The notes under the pieces: model-generated | Seen by the model: only the letters and a program-made list of their open reading frames with translations | Databases searched by the model: none | Told to the model about the DNA's origin: nothing | Shown here: positions 1 to 10,573 of the stretch, one piece after another | How positions within the stretch are numbered: position 1 is the first letter of the stretch | Layout of the letters: every line of letters begins with the position of its first letter | Made by a program: the position numbers and the translations under genes | Source of the DNA: Hippasteria phrygiana | Taxonomy: Eukaryota > Echinodermata > Asteroidea > Valvatida > Goniasteridae | Length of the DNA stretch: 64,000 bases | Assembly (NCBI GenBank): GCA_037893225.1 | Contig: JAZGUH010000113.1 | Coordinates: 682,001-746,000 of the forward strand | Reading direction: 5' to 3'

Positions 1-83
1 TTTTAGGGCGGACTGCAGATCAGCTGTGTTTCTGCTCCAGTGCAAGAAAGGAGCTACCTGCACGTTGCCAGACATCTTTAAGA

Positions 84-182
84 ATGCACAAGAAGCAGGC
101 AGCTTCATTTGAGGATAAAAGACAAATGTTTGAACTTGTTATGGATGCGGAATCCTTTGAAGACCTCCAGTTTATGCTACAT
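84..182 (+). CDS. Ankyrin-repeat gene, exon 1 (5' part, possibly incomplete)
   Basis: ATG at 84 opens a 33-codon stretch that ends at a strong donor (CAT|GTAAGT, donor GT at 183-184). It is in phase with exon 2 at 18154, so the product continues directly into the ankyrin repeats. The segment is charged and probably helical (MFELVMDAESFEDLQFMLH) and is not itself a clear repeat. The window begins with TTTTAG, which looks like a splice acceptor, so the exon may start at base 7 and the ATG at 84 may be internal. The frame is open upstream of the ATG to the window edge. A second frame starting at base 8 is also open and protein-like until a TGA at 110-112, so a one-base indel near 105-112 is possible. 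The protein family beyond ankyrin is not recognised. Intron 1 would be about 18 kb. Confidence 0.6.
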
Positions 183-1423
183 GTAAGTACCAATACTACT
201 GTTAGCCATGTATATTTCATGCCATTCACTTAATAGTTGTTGTGGGACATGACATGTTAACCCAAGGGGCATACAGTACATGTACCATGCCATCCATCCT
301 CGAGATGTGATGTTCCATCCTCAGTGTGATGTTCCACATTTACCGGCGAGAGAATTTTGGGAAGTAACAGACGTGGAACCTCTACAAATCAATCAAGTAT
401 AAAAAATCTTAATTCTTAATGTGTCACACACGTCTTTATCTGTAGCAAATTGCTCAAACTTTTATTTTAACCAATCTCAGCAATGGGTGTTTGAGCCTCC
501 CGAACATCTGTTGGGGGTTGTTTCTTTTGAGGTTTTAGACTGATGGGGGAGATAAGCTGGAATTTGCCGAGAACAAAGAGCACAAAAAATCGCGCCATTT
601 GGCATGTCGCGATACATCTTTTTTTTGCCAGTGGCAAGCACAATTTGCCATCAAGTTGTATTTATTTTACAGCAAATGTTAAAAACCAAGTAAGACCACC
701 AACGGGAGGTTAAGGCTGTTCAATATAACGATATTTAGAGATATTTCTATATTTTTTTCTTATCGAAAATCGAATCGGCCCCCCTTAAAAACAACTGGAA
801 TATCGGGGAATACCGAAGAATATCGCGATTAGTAGCTTTTCGCAGCGTTTAAGATTTTTCTAAGTGTGTATTAAGTTTGGATTAACCCTCCTATACTCTA
901 AACACCAACTCTCACAGTTTGTGTGTGTTTCAACCTGTCACTTGATAGGTTTTGATATATAGGGTAGCTGGCTCCATTTTGGCCTTGAGAACAGGAGGGT
1001 TAGTCCAGTTTACCTTGCTCGAAATTCCAGTTATTTCCAATAAATTTGATGGTAGAATAGTACATGACGTATGATGTACCATGGAGGAATATAAAATACA
1101 TGTACATGGAGAAATAGAATGTACTAAATGCGTCGTTTATTTGATCGTTTTCTAAACTCTGTCATATCTCCTCGCCGTTCATTATTGCGCACGTGCGTGC
1201 GTGCATCATTGCATCGTTTTTGTAGTCTATTTCAAGTGCAAACAACTGCACTGAATGCTACCGTATTATTTCCAGTGTACAATGTACATACCTGCAGCAA
1301 ACGCATAGCGAACTTCGTATTGAGAAAAGACTAAAACGTGCAGTGCATGCATTGTATACAATGTACATGTACTCAGAGCTCGACAAATCCAGGGCCCAGA
1401 CGCGAAGTCATAAACCCGAACAA
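183..1423. other. Intron 1 start, no gene seen
   Basis: This stretch contains no convincing exon. Bases 715-830 carry CGAT-rich sequence (ATAACGATATTTAGAG, ATCGAAAATCGAATCGG) resembling the TIR-proximal sequence of hAT-type elements elsewhere in the window, for example at 33330. Several ACATGTA palindromes occur. The rest looks like unique intronic sequence. Confidence 0.4.
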
Positions 1424-1531
1424 AGATACTGACAATTTGGGAGACCGCCAACATAGGGCAAGATAGCTCAGTTGGAAGAGCGCCGGTACGGTAACCCGGA
1501 GGTCGCAGGTTCGAATCCCGCTCCTGCCAGT
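1424..1531 (+). repeat. tRNA-like SINE unit, copy 1
   Basis: Bases 1456-1529 fold like a tRNA: A box TAGCTCAGTTGGAAGAGC, B box GGTTCGAATCCC, acceptor arms GGCAAGA and TCCTGCC with one mismatch. The anticodon loop lacks the universal T33, and the anticodon stem has a mismatch, so this is unlikely to be a working tRNA gene. About 32 bases upstream (from AGATACTGACAATTT) are shared with the copy at 54705-54812 on the other strand, so the mobile unit includes sequence 5' of the tRNA part. Homology stops just after the tRNA 3' end. Confidence 0.7.
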
Positions 1532-2690
1532 TTCTTTGTTCACTTTAAAAATGTATTCAAATTTACCTAGTCAGTTTCCCTTGTGGATTGTTTGACGAAA
1601 TATATGTATTTAAGAACATTATGAAGATGCATGAATAAGATATGCCCTGTTCAAGAGGCCAATCAGCAGCTAGTTCCCGTTTCAATTCAGGGGAAATTAC
1701 AATCTTTTCAAGTTATAAACATTTTTCACATGAATGGGTAGTTTGTAATTTGAAAGTTTGCAATTTTTTCATCGGAATATAAAAATCAATATTCCAGAAA
1801 ATGAGAATAATTCTTATATTATTGCTGCTAATTGCCCTTTCGTCAAATTCATGACTCATCAGTTGAACTTGCACACAATTTATCTACACATTTTCAACTG
1901 TATAAAGAATGAAAGGGGTGCATTTGTATTTATTTTTAATAACATGCACATCGACATAAAAAAAATAGATTAATATAAAAGTTATAGAAAATATGAAATG
2001 TGGAATGAAATGAACAAAAATGAGCTAAAATAAATAATGAAAATGCATATATATACAATGTACATATCAGGTTTTTAGTAAATGGGGCAGGCAGGAAAAA
2101 GAACTAAATTTTTTTACAATTTGGGATTGAATGGAACAAAAAAGAAACAAAAGACTTAACAGGGCAAGAAAAAGGAACTTAACAACCCCCCCAAAAAAAA
2201 ATATAAATAAATAAATAAAAATCTCACATACATGGGCAAGAAGATGTAAAAAAGTAAATGTTTTAAAAACACATGTATATTTTTATATTTTATTTTTATT
2301 TCATATTAATAGGCTAAGAAAAGGTGCGTGTACAATTAAAGACTGGTCCGATTTGTTTTCATATAAAAATGAAACACCCCTCCTCCTCCTCCCGACACAA
2401 GAAAATCAGACAGGTTTTGCTGAAAACCTCAGAAGGCCAGGCCGTTCCAACTCGGAAGACCTGAAACAGTTAAAAAAGAAAACGAGATGCATTAACTTTT
2501 AAAAGTACATGTCAGAAAATGTGCACACTTGCTGAAACAAACATTGTTAAAAATATATAAAGAAAATGATAAAAAAAAAAAAACCACAAAGAAGATGCAT
2601 GTACTTACCAAATCGGACGACCTGGACACTGTCCCCTCCCCCCCCCCAAAAAAAGGGGAAAAAAAGAAAGAAGATACACGTATTAACATT
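1532..2690. other. AT-rich intron sequence, no gene seen
   Basis: Low-complexity AT-rich DNA with an ATAA-type microsatellite near 2195-2220 and homopolymer A and C runs near 2570 and 2640. The short ORFs across 2492-2782 are homopolymer artefacts. The 3' end of the decayed Ginger-like gene begins on the minus strand at about 2690. Confidence 0.5.
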
Positions 2691-3240
2691 TTAAGCAATG
2701 GAACTGCACAGTACTGTCTGTGAAAACAGATAAGGGAAGAGTGTGACAAGTGTCGTGATACCATTCCTTGCATCGTTTGCACTGTACCATTCTGTCATCT
2801 CCCTCTCCTGCTGCCTGCAGAAACAAAACACCTTCACGACTGATGTCTTCTTGATCCCTCCGCTAGCGGCACGCTTGATCTGTGAACAAGGAAAAGGAGT
2901 GATATTTTTAGCCTGAAAACATGCTGCAAAGTGACGTCTCATACTGCCCTGGTCCCAGCGGATTGAGGCTGGATCTTCACCAATGCACAAAGCATATGCA
3001 TTAGCAATGGCAAACAATCCACAGTCAAGGCCACCAACAACCTGCTGCTGCACCTTCACATGATTCACTTCGATGAACTCCTCTTTGGTAAAAACCAGTG
3101 CTGCGATGATTCTTCTAAGTGCAGCAGGCAATGAAACTCCTAAACTGTCATACACTCTAACTTTGGTTTACTCCTACGCTTGACACAGTAACCCAATGAG
3201 AGTCATTGATATTGACAATCTGAACAAAGGGGCCGTCACT
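2691..3240 (-). pseudogene. Ginger/KRBA2-like gene: C-terminal half of Ulp1/C48 peptidase plus PHD-like tail
   Basis: Minus-strand reading gives the catalytic half of a Ulp1-type (C48) cysteine peptidase: NDSHWV carries the His, VYDSLG the Asp and GGLDCGLFAIANAYA the Cys. This order and spacing match the C48 fold. After a basic linker comes a cysteine pair (CFCR) and then, in another frame, VQCKRCKEWYHDTCH, the second half of a PHD-like zinc finger. A frame change lies between CFCR and VQCKRC near 2795-2815, and another between the His and Asp segments near 3160. Such peptidases are known in Ginger-type DNA transposons and KRAB-A-domain-2-like genes. With its frameshifts this copy is probably dead. 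Confidence 0.72.
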
Positions 3241-3460
3241 AGTCACTACATTATGCCTCCAGCATTACTTGCAGGAATCGTCAACATGCTCTGAAAACCC
3301 TGCATTGAAGGAAACTGATTAGAAAGGCAAGATTGAGCAAAATCAATGTTTTTATCACCCAACCATGATCCAGCAAGTATACTCTCCACACAAATGTCCT
3401 CTGGTGCTCTCTTGATGCTTTTCGCTGGCTTTGGCATCCACTCATCTGTGGCAGGTCTCT
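3241..3460 (-). pseudogene. Ginger/KRBA2-like gene: N-terminal part of C48 peptidase
   Basis: An acceptor (CTATTTTAG) at about 3461 opens this piece. It encodes a Lys/Pro-rich lead-in and then the N-terminal signature of transposon-borne C48 domains (GSWLGDKNIDFAQSCLSNQF). In-frame stops near 3243-3250, with the following DGPFVQIVN segment in a neighbouring frame, show one frameshift between this piece and the catalytic His segment. It continues directly into the peptidase core at lower coordinates. Confidence 0.68.
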
Positions 3461-3579
3461 TCTCTAAAATAGAAAGAAAACAAAATTAAAATTAGTCCAG
3501 TACAGTTTTTTTATGTTTTAAGAGCCAGTACCATGACAACAAATGCCCAAAATGCCAAAGAAAAACGTTTCCCTTACCA

Positions 3580-4175
3580 GTCTTCACTATCTTCACATCA
3601 TCTTCACCCTCATCTGGTATACACTTCCCTATTGAAGAAGGGCCTAAAAGACAATGGAAAACATGGGTCATAAGACAATATTTAAAAAGTCATGGTTTCA
3701 CAAGGCTGTTGTCAATTGAATTTGGAGGCCTTTTTCTTTTCAAATTTAACACTAATACCCATCTGAGGCACATCCCTCTCATCTACTGCAGTTTCAGTCA
3801 GTACAAAAATGTAGTTCAGCAGATTCGCAACCTAAAAATAAAACAACAGTTTCACTCCACTGAATTGATCTTACATTTTGAACTTTTAGGCCCTTGTTTC
3901 TTTTCAAATTTAGCACCGACCCGTCTGAAGCATGTCCACCTCTTCTGCTGCTTGGGTCAGACCAGCTGATTTGCTGACTAAAAAACCGCCAGAATAATTT
4001 CACCATTACATGTCCATCTATATGTGCAGTCTTTTGACGAAATTAAGCTCACACATGCAGATCATTCATCCTGAAATCAATTGTTCAAAGAGCTTCAGTT
4101 TTCTTAACAATTTCCACTTCCTCCGAGTCACCGTCATGTTGTCTGTCCTCACCTGCTGGACAACCTAAAAGGAAA
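3580..4175 (-). pseudogene. Ginger/KRBA2-like gene: repeated acidic linker exons
   Basis: Several short, acidic, related segments follow each other on the minus strand, each after a TTTTAG-type acceptor: near 4090-4168 (GEDRQHDGDSEEVEIVK), near 3900-3990 (AAEEVDMLQTG), near 3720-3800 (VDERDVPQMGISVKFEKKK) and near 3580-3646 (PDEGEDDVKIVKTG). They lie between the integrase C-terminal barrel and the C48 peptidase, where a flexible linker is expected. Their similarity suggests exon duplication. Exact exon ends are uncertain. Confidence 0.45.
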
Positions 4176-4356
4176 TGGAAAAATAGCAATCAAATTATAT
4201 CAGTATGATCGTACAATTTTTGCAGTAACTTTACTGTTTATTTTCAAGGGAATTAAATGCAAATTGCGAAAATGCAAAGCTAACTTAATATAAATCAAAC
4301 CCCATAAAAAACACTTGCAATTGGCAAAAATACAGTTTAATGATAATATGGCTTAC

Positions 4357-4501
4357 TCTCAACATCTTCCTTTGGTGTGCTGGTAGATGATGTCCCACTG
4401 GAAATGGCTTGAGATGAGCATACTGCACCTTTGTCTTCAACTCAACCTTGCCATCTTCTGTCATTAGTGTAACAACATTTTTGTTGCTAATGTTGCTGAT
4501 C
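4357..4501 (-). pseudogene. Ginger/KRBA2-like gene: integrase C-terminal barrel, exon G
   Basis: The exon is bounded by TTTGCAG| and AGA|GTAAGC. It encodes ISNISNKNVVTLMTEDGKVE followed by VQYAHLKPF, the end of the small beta-barrel that follows Gypsy/Ginger integrase cores; the 'xLKPF' ending is typical. Its phase fits exon F only if exon F is allowed one extra base, so the joint has been broken by a one-base deletion in F. Confidence 0.7.
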
Positions 4502-4615
4502 CTGCAAACAAAGAGAGGTGTCAAAACGAATATGAATGTATTACAAGTGATGTCCTCCATCAGATTTTACTTGCTTACAGTATAAATCATGTCAACAAAA
4601 GCTTTACTGTCGAAC

Positions 4616-4790
4616 CTGTTTGGCCCCACCCAATTGGGCTCCAACTTGCTCCCTTTGCGTCTGATCTTCCGGTAGTTTTTTTTAGGACCATGCATTCCCT
4701 CCTCCAAGTGGAACACCTTGACATTTTCCCCATCCTCTTGACGTAGCTCCTTTTATCTTTCTCCTGGGCTATCTGGATGTTGTGCTTCAC
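4616..4790 (-). pseudogene. Ginger/KRBA2-like gene: integrase tail, exon F (frameshifted)
   Basis: Between TTTGAATAG| and AACAG|GTTCGA. It starts in phase with exon E as VKHNIQIAQEKDKRSYVK, the helix that normally follows the integrase core, then shifts frame and continues as DGENVKVFHLEEG and RRKGSKLEPNWVGP. The last motif is the signature GxLxPxWxGP of the integrase C-terminal barrel. The frame change (about 4733-4740) is a loss of one base and makes this copy non-coding in its present form. Confidence 0.75.
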
Positions 4791-4919
4791 CTATTCAAAA
4801 GACAAACAAGCATTGTGCAATATTTATATTTTATGTGTAACACTGATTTGCGCATTTTGAAACAAAATTTTAACAATTTGATTGTTTTTTATTTGGAATT
4901 TTTGAACATAAAGACTTAC

Positions 4920-5039
4920 ATGTTGTTTTACGGTTTCCGCTTGTTCAGTGACTACATGTTGTATTTTAGCAAACTCCTGCAGTGCTTCGAAGTCAGGAGC
5001 ATTCACTGCTTCGAATGTCTGGGTTGGGTCACTTTGCAG
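4920..5039 (-). CDS. Ginger/KRBA2-like gene: exon E
   Basis: Exactly 40 codons between TTATTTCAG| and CAACAT|GTAAGT, phase 0 on both sides. It encodes an acidic helical segment (QSDPTQTFEAVNAPDFEALQ, EFAKIQHVVTEQAETVKQ) linking the integrase core to the barrel. The exon is intact. Confidence 0.68.
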
Positions 5040-5190
5040 CTGAAATAAATGAAAACAATGTTATGCAGTTAAAGAAAAACTAATCAAACATCAGCCAAAG
5101 AGCAATTATGAATTTAATTTAACAGCACTCGTATTTAAAGATTCATCTTATGCTGCATTAGCATCAGGTATATGTTTAAGGATCACACAC

Positions 5191-5285
5191 CTCACATGGC
5201 AATCTCGCCTCTCTGTACATCAGGTAGAATGGCGTAAACTCGGTGGAGGCATGAACGGATGTCCGGTATGCAAAAAGAACTGGCT
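5191..5285 (-). CDS. Ginger/KRBA2-like gene: integrase core end, exon D
   Basis: Between TGTTTCACAG| and GTGAG|GTGTGT. With one base carried from exon C it gives EPVLFAYRTSVHASTEFTPF and YLMYREARLP, the conserved 'AYNTSxHxSTGxTPFxLxxGREARLP' block that ends Gypsy- and Ginger-type integrase cores. The exon is intact. The codon split across the C-D intron reconstitutes a Glu that the family expects at this point, which supports the junction. Confidence 0.8.
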
Positions 5286-5442
5286 CTGTGAAACAAAATT
5301 TAGGATACATAAATTGCAATTAGAGTTACACATACTGAGATTCAGAAAAAAGTAACATACACAAACTGTTAAAAAATAGACACACAGTTTACCCACCAGA
5401 GGGAATCCAAATTGCTTATCCAATGCAACAACTAAGTAATAC

Positions 5443-5602
5443 CCAAGTATTCCTCCCAGTCATCCTGCTTGTCATTAACCAGCTTCGCAATGGATGTTTT
5501 CAGCGTCTGGTTCATGCGTTCGTCTAAGCCATTGGCCTGTGGATGATACGCAGATGTCACTCTATGGCGAATCCCCCAGGTCTGGTACAATTCATCGTAA
5601 AC
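5443..5602 (-). CDS. Ginger/KRBA2-like gene: integrase exon C with catalytic Glu
   Basis: Between CTACTGTAG| and TTGG|GTATTA. It encodes the third part of the rve (DDE) core: RHRVTSAYHPQANGLDERMN, then LVNDKQDDWEEYL. In AYHPQANGxxER the Glu is the third catalytic acid. The exon is intact and in phase with exon B, which lies about 5 kb away at 10574-10628; the piggyBac gene occupies much of that gap. Confidence 0.82.
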
Positions 5603-5604
5603 CT

Positions 5605-7195
5605 ACAGTAGTATGATGAAAATATAATCATGTGAACAAGTTGAAAATTCTGCTGAATACAAAAACAGTGAATGAGGCAGTTGCATGGAATGCATAAATG
5701 CTTTATTAAACAATCAGCATTTTGTACGTGCAACAGCAATTGTATTAGGGGTTTCCCTGGTTTCCTGTAGAAAAGTGACATAACCCTTTCAATACCAAGG
5801 CATATTTTGTGACTGTGCTCTGGATACCACACTCATGTACATGACATGTCCAGTTCTTTACCAGACACTTTTGGCCAAGTTTTAGTGTATAGCGCCCTCA
5901 CAAGGCAATGTAATGAAAGGCTATTCTTCTTTGAAGTGTTGTGGAATCCTGAGGTTCATTGAGAAACAGCACCCCAACCTAACTAATTGAATGAGAACTA
6001 AAATATTGCTCTTTGAAAAGAGATTTATTTTGAGGGGTGGTTCATAAATCTCCAACTCTCAAGGATTGTTGTGATAATTGCACAAACTTGAACAAATTAG
6101 TAACGTTTGGATGCAGTTAAGAGGGCATTTCTCAAACCCTGGCTTGGGCTCGGGCTTCGCGTAATTTTGTCCCCAGATTAGGCAAGATCTTGAATAGTTT
6201 TGGCTACATGTACATGTACAAATGTATATAAACGTTTGATGTTTTTAATGCAAGCAACAAGCAACATTTATTTCCTCTTCATGGTAATTCACAACAGATA
6301 TAAAAGAATACAAATAAGAAAATCAAGTCAAGAAGATCTTAAAGAGGCAAAACCTAAAAAGCGACAGCTTGTGTAAGGCATACCAGACATAACAAAACAC
6401 ATTTAAAAAAAAAAGTAAAGATTTAGAAACATAAGTTATACAGTGTACACAAAGCAACTATAATACGCGTCGCTAGCGCTGATTTGACCAGCAATGAAAA
6501 TCTATACAATGTGTCAAATCGAGCTAACTCCCTATAGCTGCCCATCTCCGTTACAAGCCATGAACAAAATTGTGAAAAAATAATCTATTAGAATGTCAAT
6601 GTATTACGGATCTGACAAATTCGAAGGGTCGATCAGAGTTCAGGAGACTGCAAAAATACAGGTCTACCTAGACAAGTACATGTAAACAAAATAGCGTGCA
6701 TTTTAGGTTTTTTTTCCCATTTTCACTCAAATTGGTAATTTTTTAAGGAAACGGTTGTTTAGGAAGATTATTTATTCATGATTATTTTGGTACCTTCCCC
6801 ATTTATTATAATTATTAGTTGCAATTTTGCATCAATCGTAAGATGTGTAATTTCTGATCAATGTTTTGTGTGTGCAGTCAATACGACATGAAATGTGTGC
6901 ACAGGCAGGCGCAACATTGTGGAATTATGAACTACATGTATGCTCAATTGTTAACCTCGCTGACCAATTATTTTGACTTCCTAGCTTTGTGATTTTTAGC
7001 ATGCTTCGCACGATGGTCAATGCTGAATCAATTTTCAGCGGGCGCTGTGCACCAATGCAGGGTATAAATGCTGTGTATGCAGCTCCCCCCCCCCCGATTC
7101 AATGTTGGGTTGGCAGTGTGCACCGTCACTCCAACATTGAAATGGGGGGGGGGGGGGGGGACGACCGCAATAAAACCTACTCGGGCGAATGCTTA
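5605..7195. other. Intron / insertion flank, no gene seen
   Basis: No coding signal on either strand. Bases 6246-6440 read on the minus strand like an AT-rich LINE 3' tail but carry no ORF. Bases 7085-7160 are a C-tract/G-tract palindrome with two ATTCAATGTTG-type arms facing each other, a probable small foldback. The 3' boundary of the piggyBac insertion should lie here, but no TTAA-flanked terminal repeat could be fixed by eye. Confidence 0.4.
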
Positions 7196-8728
7196 TCACA
7201 GACTGTGAAACTTCTCAAAGCATGGTATTACACACATTGGTTTGTCACACTGTTTACAAATTATGCGAGTTTGTTTCCGCTTGGCTCTGGTACAACACAG
7301 TTGCGCTTTTTGCCAGCAACATTTCTCCCAAGATAGTGATGATTTGGAAAGCGGCTGGAACCACATGTCACTTGACTGGCATGCTGAGCTGGGTTGTGCT
7401 TCCAGGTGGAAAGAAGTCCTTCTATCACGTTGACCCTGAAATCCAAAGTGGTCAAGTGCTGGTTTGTAGGGATGCTGTTGTATACAATGGTAGCATTCAA
7501 CAAACAGATGTCAAGAATGGTCACGAAAACTCTTTTAAACCATTTCATCGATTTGTGAGGGTGCGAGTAGTACTGACACATTTGTGCTGCGAGATCACTT
7601 CCTCCCATGTATTTATTATAATCATTGACGACAGCAGGTTTTTTGATTGTACGAAGTCCACTCAAACTGTTTTTGCTCCGAATGTCTTTCGTGTCGATAT
7701 CGCAGTTTCCAAAATTGGTAAGAAGAGTTACACGTTCGGCATCCTGCCAAACGACGCACAGTTGCCCGGCTTTGGTGTAAAACTGGGGGTCAGCACCTCT
7801 TCTCATGGGGAACTTTTTGGGGTTTGCACAATCTGGAATCCCTTGTGAGGTGTAGCGTACAGTTCCACGAGCTCCGAACTTTAACTGTGACAACTTGCAG
7901 ACGAGAGCCGGGCTCGTGTACCAATTGTCCATGAAAATGAAATGTCCCTTATGTTCGAGTCCTTTAATAAGGTCGAGGACTACATGCCCAGCAGATGAAA
8001 GATTAGGTGGGTGGTGTGTTGAAGCATAACCAACGGAGGATTGACTAGATTCTTTTGATGTGGGCTGAGAGCCGGTGAACACCTTCCAGGCACATGTATA
8101 ACCGGTTTCTGACTCATTCAATGAAAAACATTTCAATCCCCATTTGGCGGACTTTCGTGGCATGTACTGTTTGAAACCAAGTCGGCCTTTGAACTTGATC
8201 ATTGTCTCATCCGGTGAGAGGTTTCGGCCTGGCTTGTAAATGCGAGGAAAGGATGGCAATACAATGTCGAGCAGCGGGCGAACCTTGGACAGTTTGTCAG
8301 GGGGAGCATCACCTGGTTGAGCTCTGTTGTTGGCAAGGTGGAAAAATCGAAGGATCGCAGTGAATCGATTGCGAGACATGGTCGCCGAATACAGGGGACT
8401 TCGCAGAACTTCGGACCTGGACCAGTGCATGCTGTAGCGAGGCCTTTTGTTGATACCCATGCACAGAAGCAAGGCCATGAATGCCATCATTTCAGGAACA
8501 GTAGTTGGAGTCCAGGCAGGCTGATGATTGGCTGCATCTGCACACATTGTTTGGTCGGCATAGCGATTGGTCTCCTCCACCATCAACTCCCACACTGCTT
8601 GGCAGAAGAAGAGCTGAAAGATCTGCATGGGTGACAGGTGACTGAAATCTTCCGTACAGCCAGTCTCTTCACTGAAGTTCATCGGTGGGCGCTTGCTGTA
8701 GGAGGTGCTTGCTTTATTCCATCCACAC
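7196..8728 (-). pseudogene. piggyBac transposase, exon 2 (DDD core; C-terminal zinc domain frameshifted)
   Basis: A minus-strand frame of 488 codons (8728 to 7261) follows a splice acceptor (CCTATTTCAG|). It encodes the piggyBac transposase DNA-cleavage core in full: the N-terminal helical part (MQIFQLFFCQAVWELMV), then the three catalytic Asp in LSPDETMIKFKGR, FMDNWYTS and NDYNKYMGGSD, and the following helices (KRVFVTILDICLLNATIVY). The main frame stops at 7261. The cysteine-rich C-terminal domain that binds the terminal repeats continues in another frame to a stop at 7196 (ICKQC and MCVIPCFEKFH are visible), so a small deletion near 7292-7300 has cut it off. Without that domain the transposase is probably inactive. 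A sequencing error at one site cannot be excluded. Confidence 0.92.
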
Positions 8729-8814
8729 CTGAAATAGGAACATTCAGAAAGGTAATGGGACGCTATTCATTTCAAGGCACATTTTCTTTAACCCTAACCT
8801 TCCCAAATCCTCCA

Positions 8815-9125
8815 AAATCCTCTTTGCAAAATGGAGGAATTTGGAGGATTGAGGTTACTTGGAAGTTGATGCATCGGAGGATTTTGCAGGATTGAGGTTA
8901 CTAGGGGTTTTTGCCCCTGCAGGAATATGGAGGATCCAGGTTATCAGGCTCAATGTGATACATGAGGATTTTGGAGGATTGAGGTTACTAGGGGTATGCA
9001 AAAAACCCCAAGAGGATTTTGGAGGATTCGTGCTATGGTCCCTATAAGAGGATTTTGGAGGATTCAGGTTATATGGAGTTTTAACACTTTGAAATCAGAG
9101 GATGTTGGAGGATTCAGGTTACATG
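8815..9125. repeat. GAGGATT minisatellite inside the piggyBac intron
   Basis: A variant repeat built on GAGGATTTTGGAGGATTGAGG(TTACT) recurs about seven times on the plus strand, sometimes separated by AGGGGT or unrelated bases. At the left edge (8795-8825) the motif appears inverted (CCCAAATCCTCCAAAATCC), so the array begins with a head-to-head junction. It lies between the two piggyBac exons. Confidence 0.75.
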
Positions 9126-9129
9126 GGGG

Positions 9130-10130
9130 GAAAATGATGTAGGGAGTTAGGGTTAAGGTAGTATACAACATTAGCTTTTGTTTTTTGGGTCAAACGGATT
9201 GATCCGGGGTTTAGTATTTGTTTGGACGACGGTTGGCCAACCATCTTTGGAAATTGCTACAAAATGTCAGTTTGGTTAAACAGAACAGCACACCAGGTGC
9301 CCTGATTTCACAGGATGCTCGAGACTATTCTTGACTGTCAAGTACGGTCATTCATAATAATGAGGTAGTTTTTTTTTCTTGTCTGTGTGGGGTGGGGGGG
9401 GGGGAGGGGGGGTGGGTGGTCGCAAATGTTGTATTACCTTTAATGACAAACTGTCCATACAATGCTGTTTTTGGATGCTCATATCTAGTGTTCCCACTGA
9501 AATAAGTGCAGCCATGATTTAATTGCTGTAGGCCTTTTATCCCTAAATTCACATAAGACACAGATTGTAGTTAATATTTCTAGTATCTTACTTATCAATC
9601 TTATTCTTAGCGAACAAGTAAAAATACGGACATTCAGAAACATGTACGAGGCTGCTGTTCATTTGTAGACCAATGTTCTTATAGGAAATTGTGATTAATA
9701 TTTTGATTTCGGGGGTACATGTACATTAATTAATATAAATTGTAGTTTTTAATTACATTCAAATCTCCTCCTTTTTATAGATTATTATTGCCGCCAGTCT
9801 TTTTTTTAGTAATTGAATAAGGCCCAATTCAGTGGAATTGAAATGTGTTTTTTTTCTGAACTTTGATTTGGATGCAAAATCATCACACTTGACTTTGCAT
9901 ACTTCAGGTACAAATTCAATATTTTCATCAATTTCTAATTGGATTTCCATCGTATTATGCAATGCAAACTTAAACGTTCAGTGCTTTTTATGATTTTCCC
10001 CGCGAAAGAACATTAAAAAGCAAAGGTTACATTACAGTAGCCCAGTAATATTTTTATAGACATGAATGACGGATGCGAAACATTTCGAGACTAGCCAAGT
10101 TGAACCTTTTAAGTTTTATGAACCTCCCTA
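9130..10130. other. Rest of piggyBac intron, no gene seen
   Basis: A G-rich run near 9388-9420 and AT-rich sequence with no coding signal. Short ORFs here have no recognisable product. Confidence 0.4.
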
Positions 10131-10131
10131 C

Positions 10132-10283
10132 CTGAAGTTTGGCTTTCCCGACGAAGTTGACGAAGTTTGCATAGCTTCGCCATCACTGTCGTCAGATGTC
10201 GCTAGAGAAGATTCATCATCGGACATATCTGAACCGCTATCTGCGAAGATTTCCTCCAAAATCTTGGAAGCGTTTTCTGCCAT
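10132..10283 (-). CDS. piggyBac transposase, exon 1 (acidic N-terminus)
   Basis: ATG at 10283 opens MAENASKILEEIFADSGSDM followed by an Asp/Ser-rich run. The exon ends at AACTTCAG|GTAGGG in phase 2. Joining to 8728 completes an Arg codon and runs on as CGWNKAS into the transposase body, so the intron (about 1.4 kb) is well supported. PiggyBac transposases typically have such acidic, disordered N-termini with the initiator a short way before them. A second in-frame ATG at 10316 could be used instead. No TTAA-flanked terminus was identified upstream. Confidence 0.75.
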
Positions 10284-10573
10284 GATAGCGGCTATAAAGC
10301 TGGCGTGGGGATGCAAACTGCCTTTCGCGCGCGTGCCTTTTCAAGTGTAAACCAACTGCACAGCGCTGCCCAAAGTGAGGGCGCTGTTCACATTTCAGTT
10401 GCAAACAATAGTAGCTCGTGCCAACAGAGAACGCTGGTCGTGTAAAGCTTATAAATTCCTGTGACAAACAAGCACGATGGTAGCGAACGTCCATGCAACA
10501 TTGAGCCCAGGTGGCGCGCGCGGTATTGATAGGGATAAACAGGAAAATTAATAACCTTAGGACCTACATGTAC

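Noticed and set aside
1456..1529. Functional tRNA gene
   Set aside because: The anticodon loop lacks T33, stems have mismatches, and a second copy with the same non-tRNA flank shows it is a repeat.
7189..7848. Plus-strand 219-codon ORF
   Set aside because: It is antisense to the piggyBac transposase core, and its translation has no domain.
8815..9125. CRISPR-like array
   Set aside because: Repeats are variable, without regular unique spacers, and the DNA is animal.
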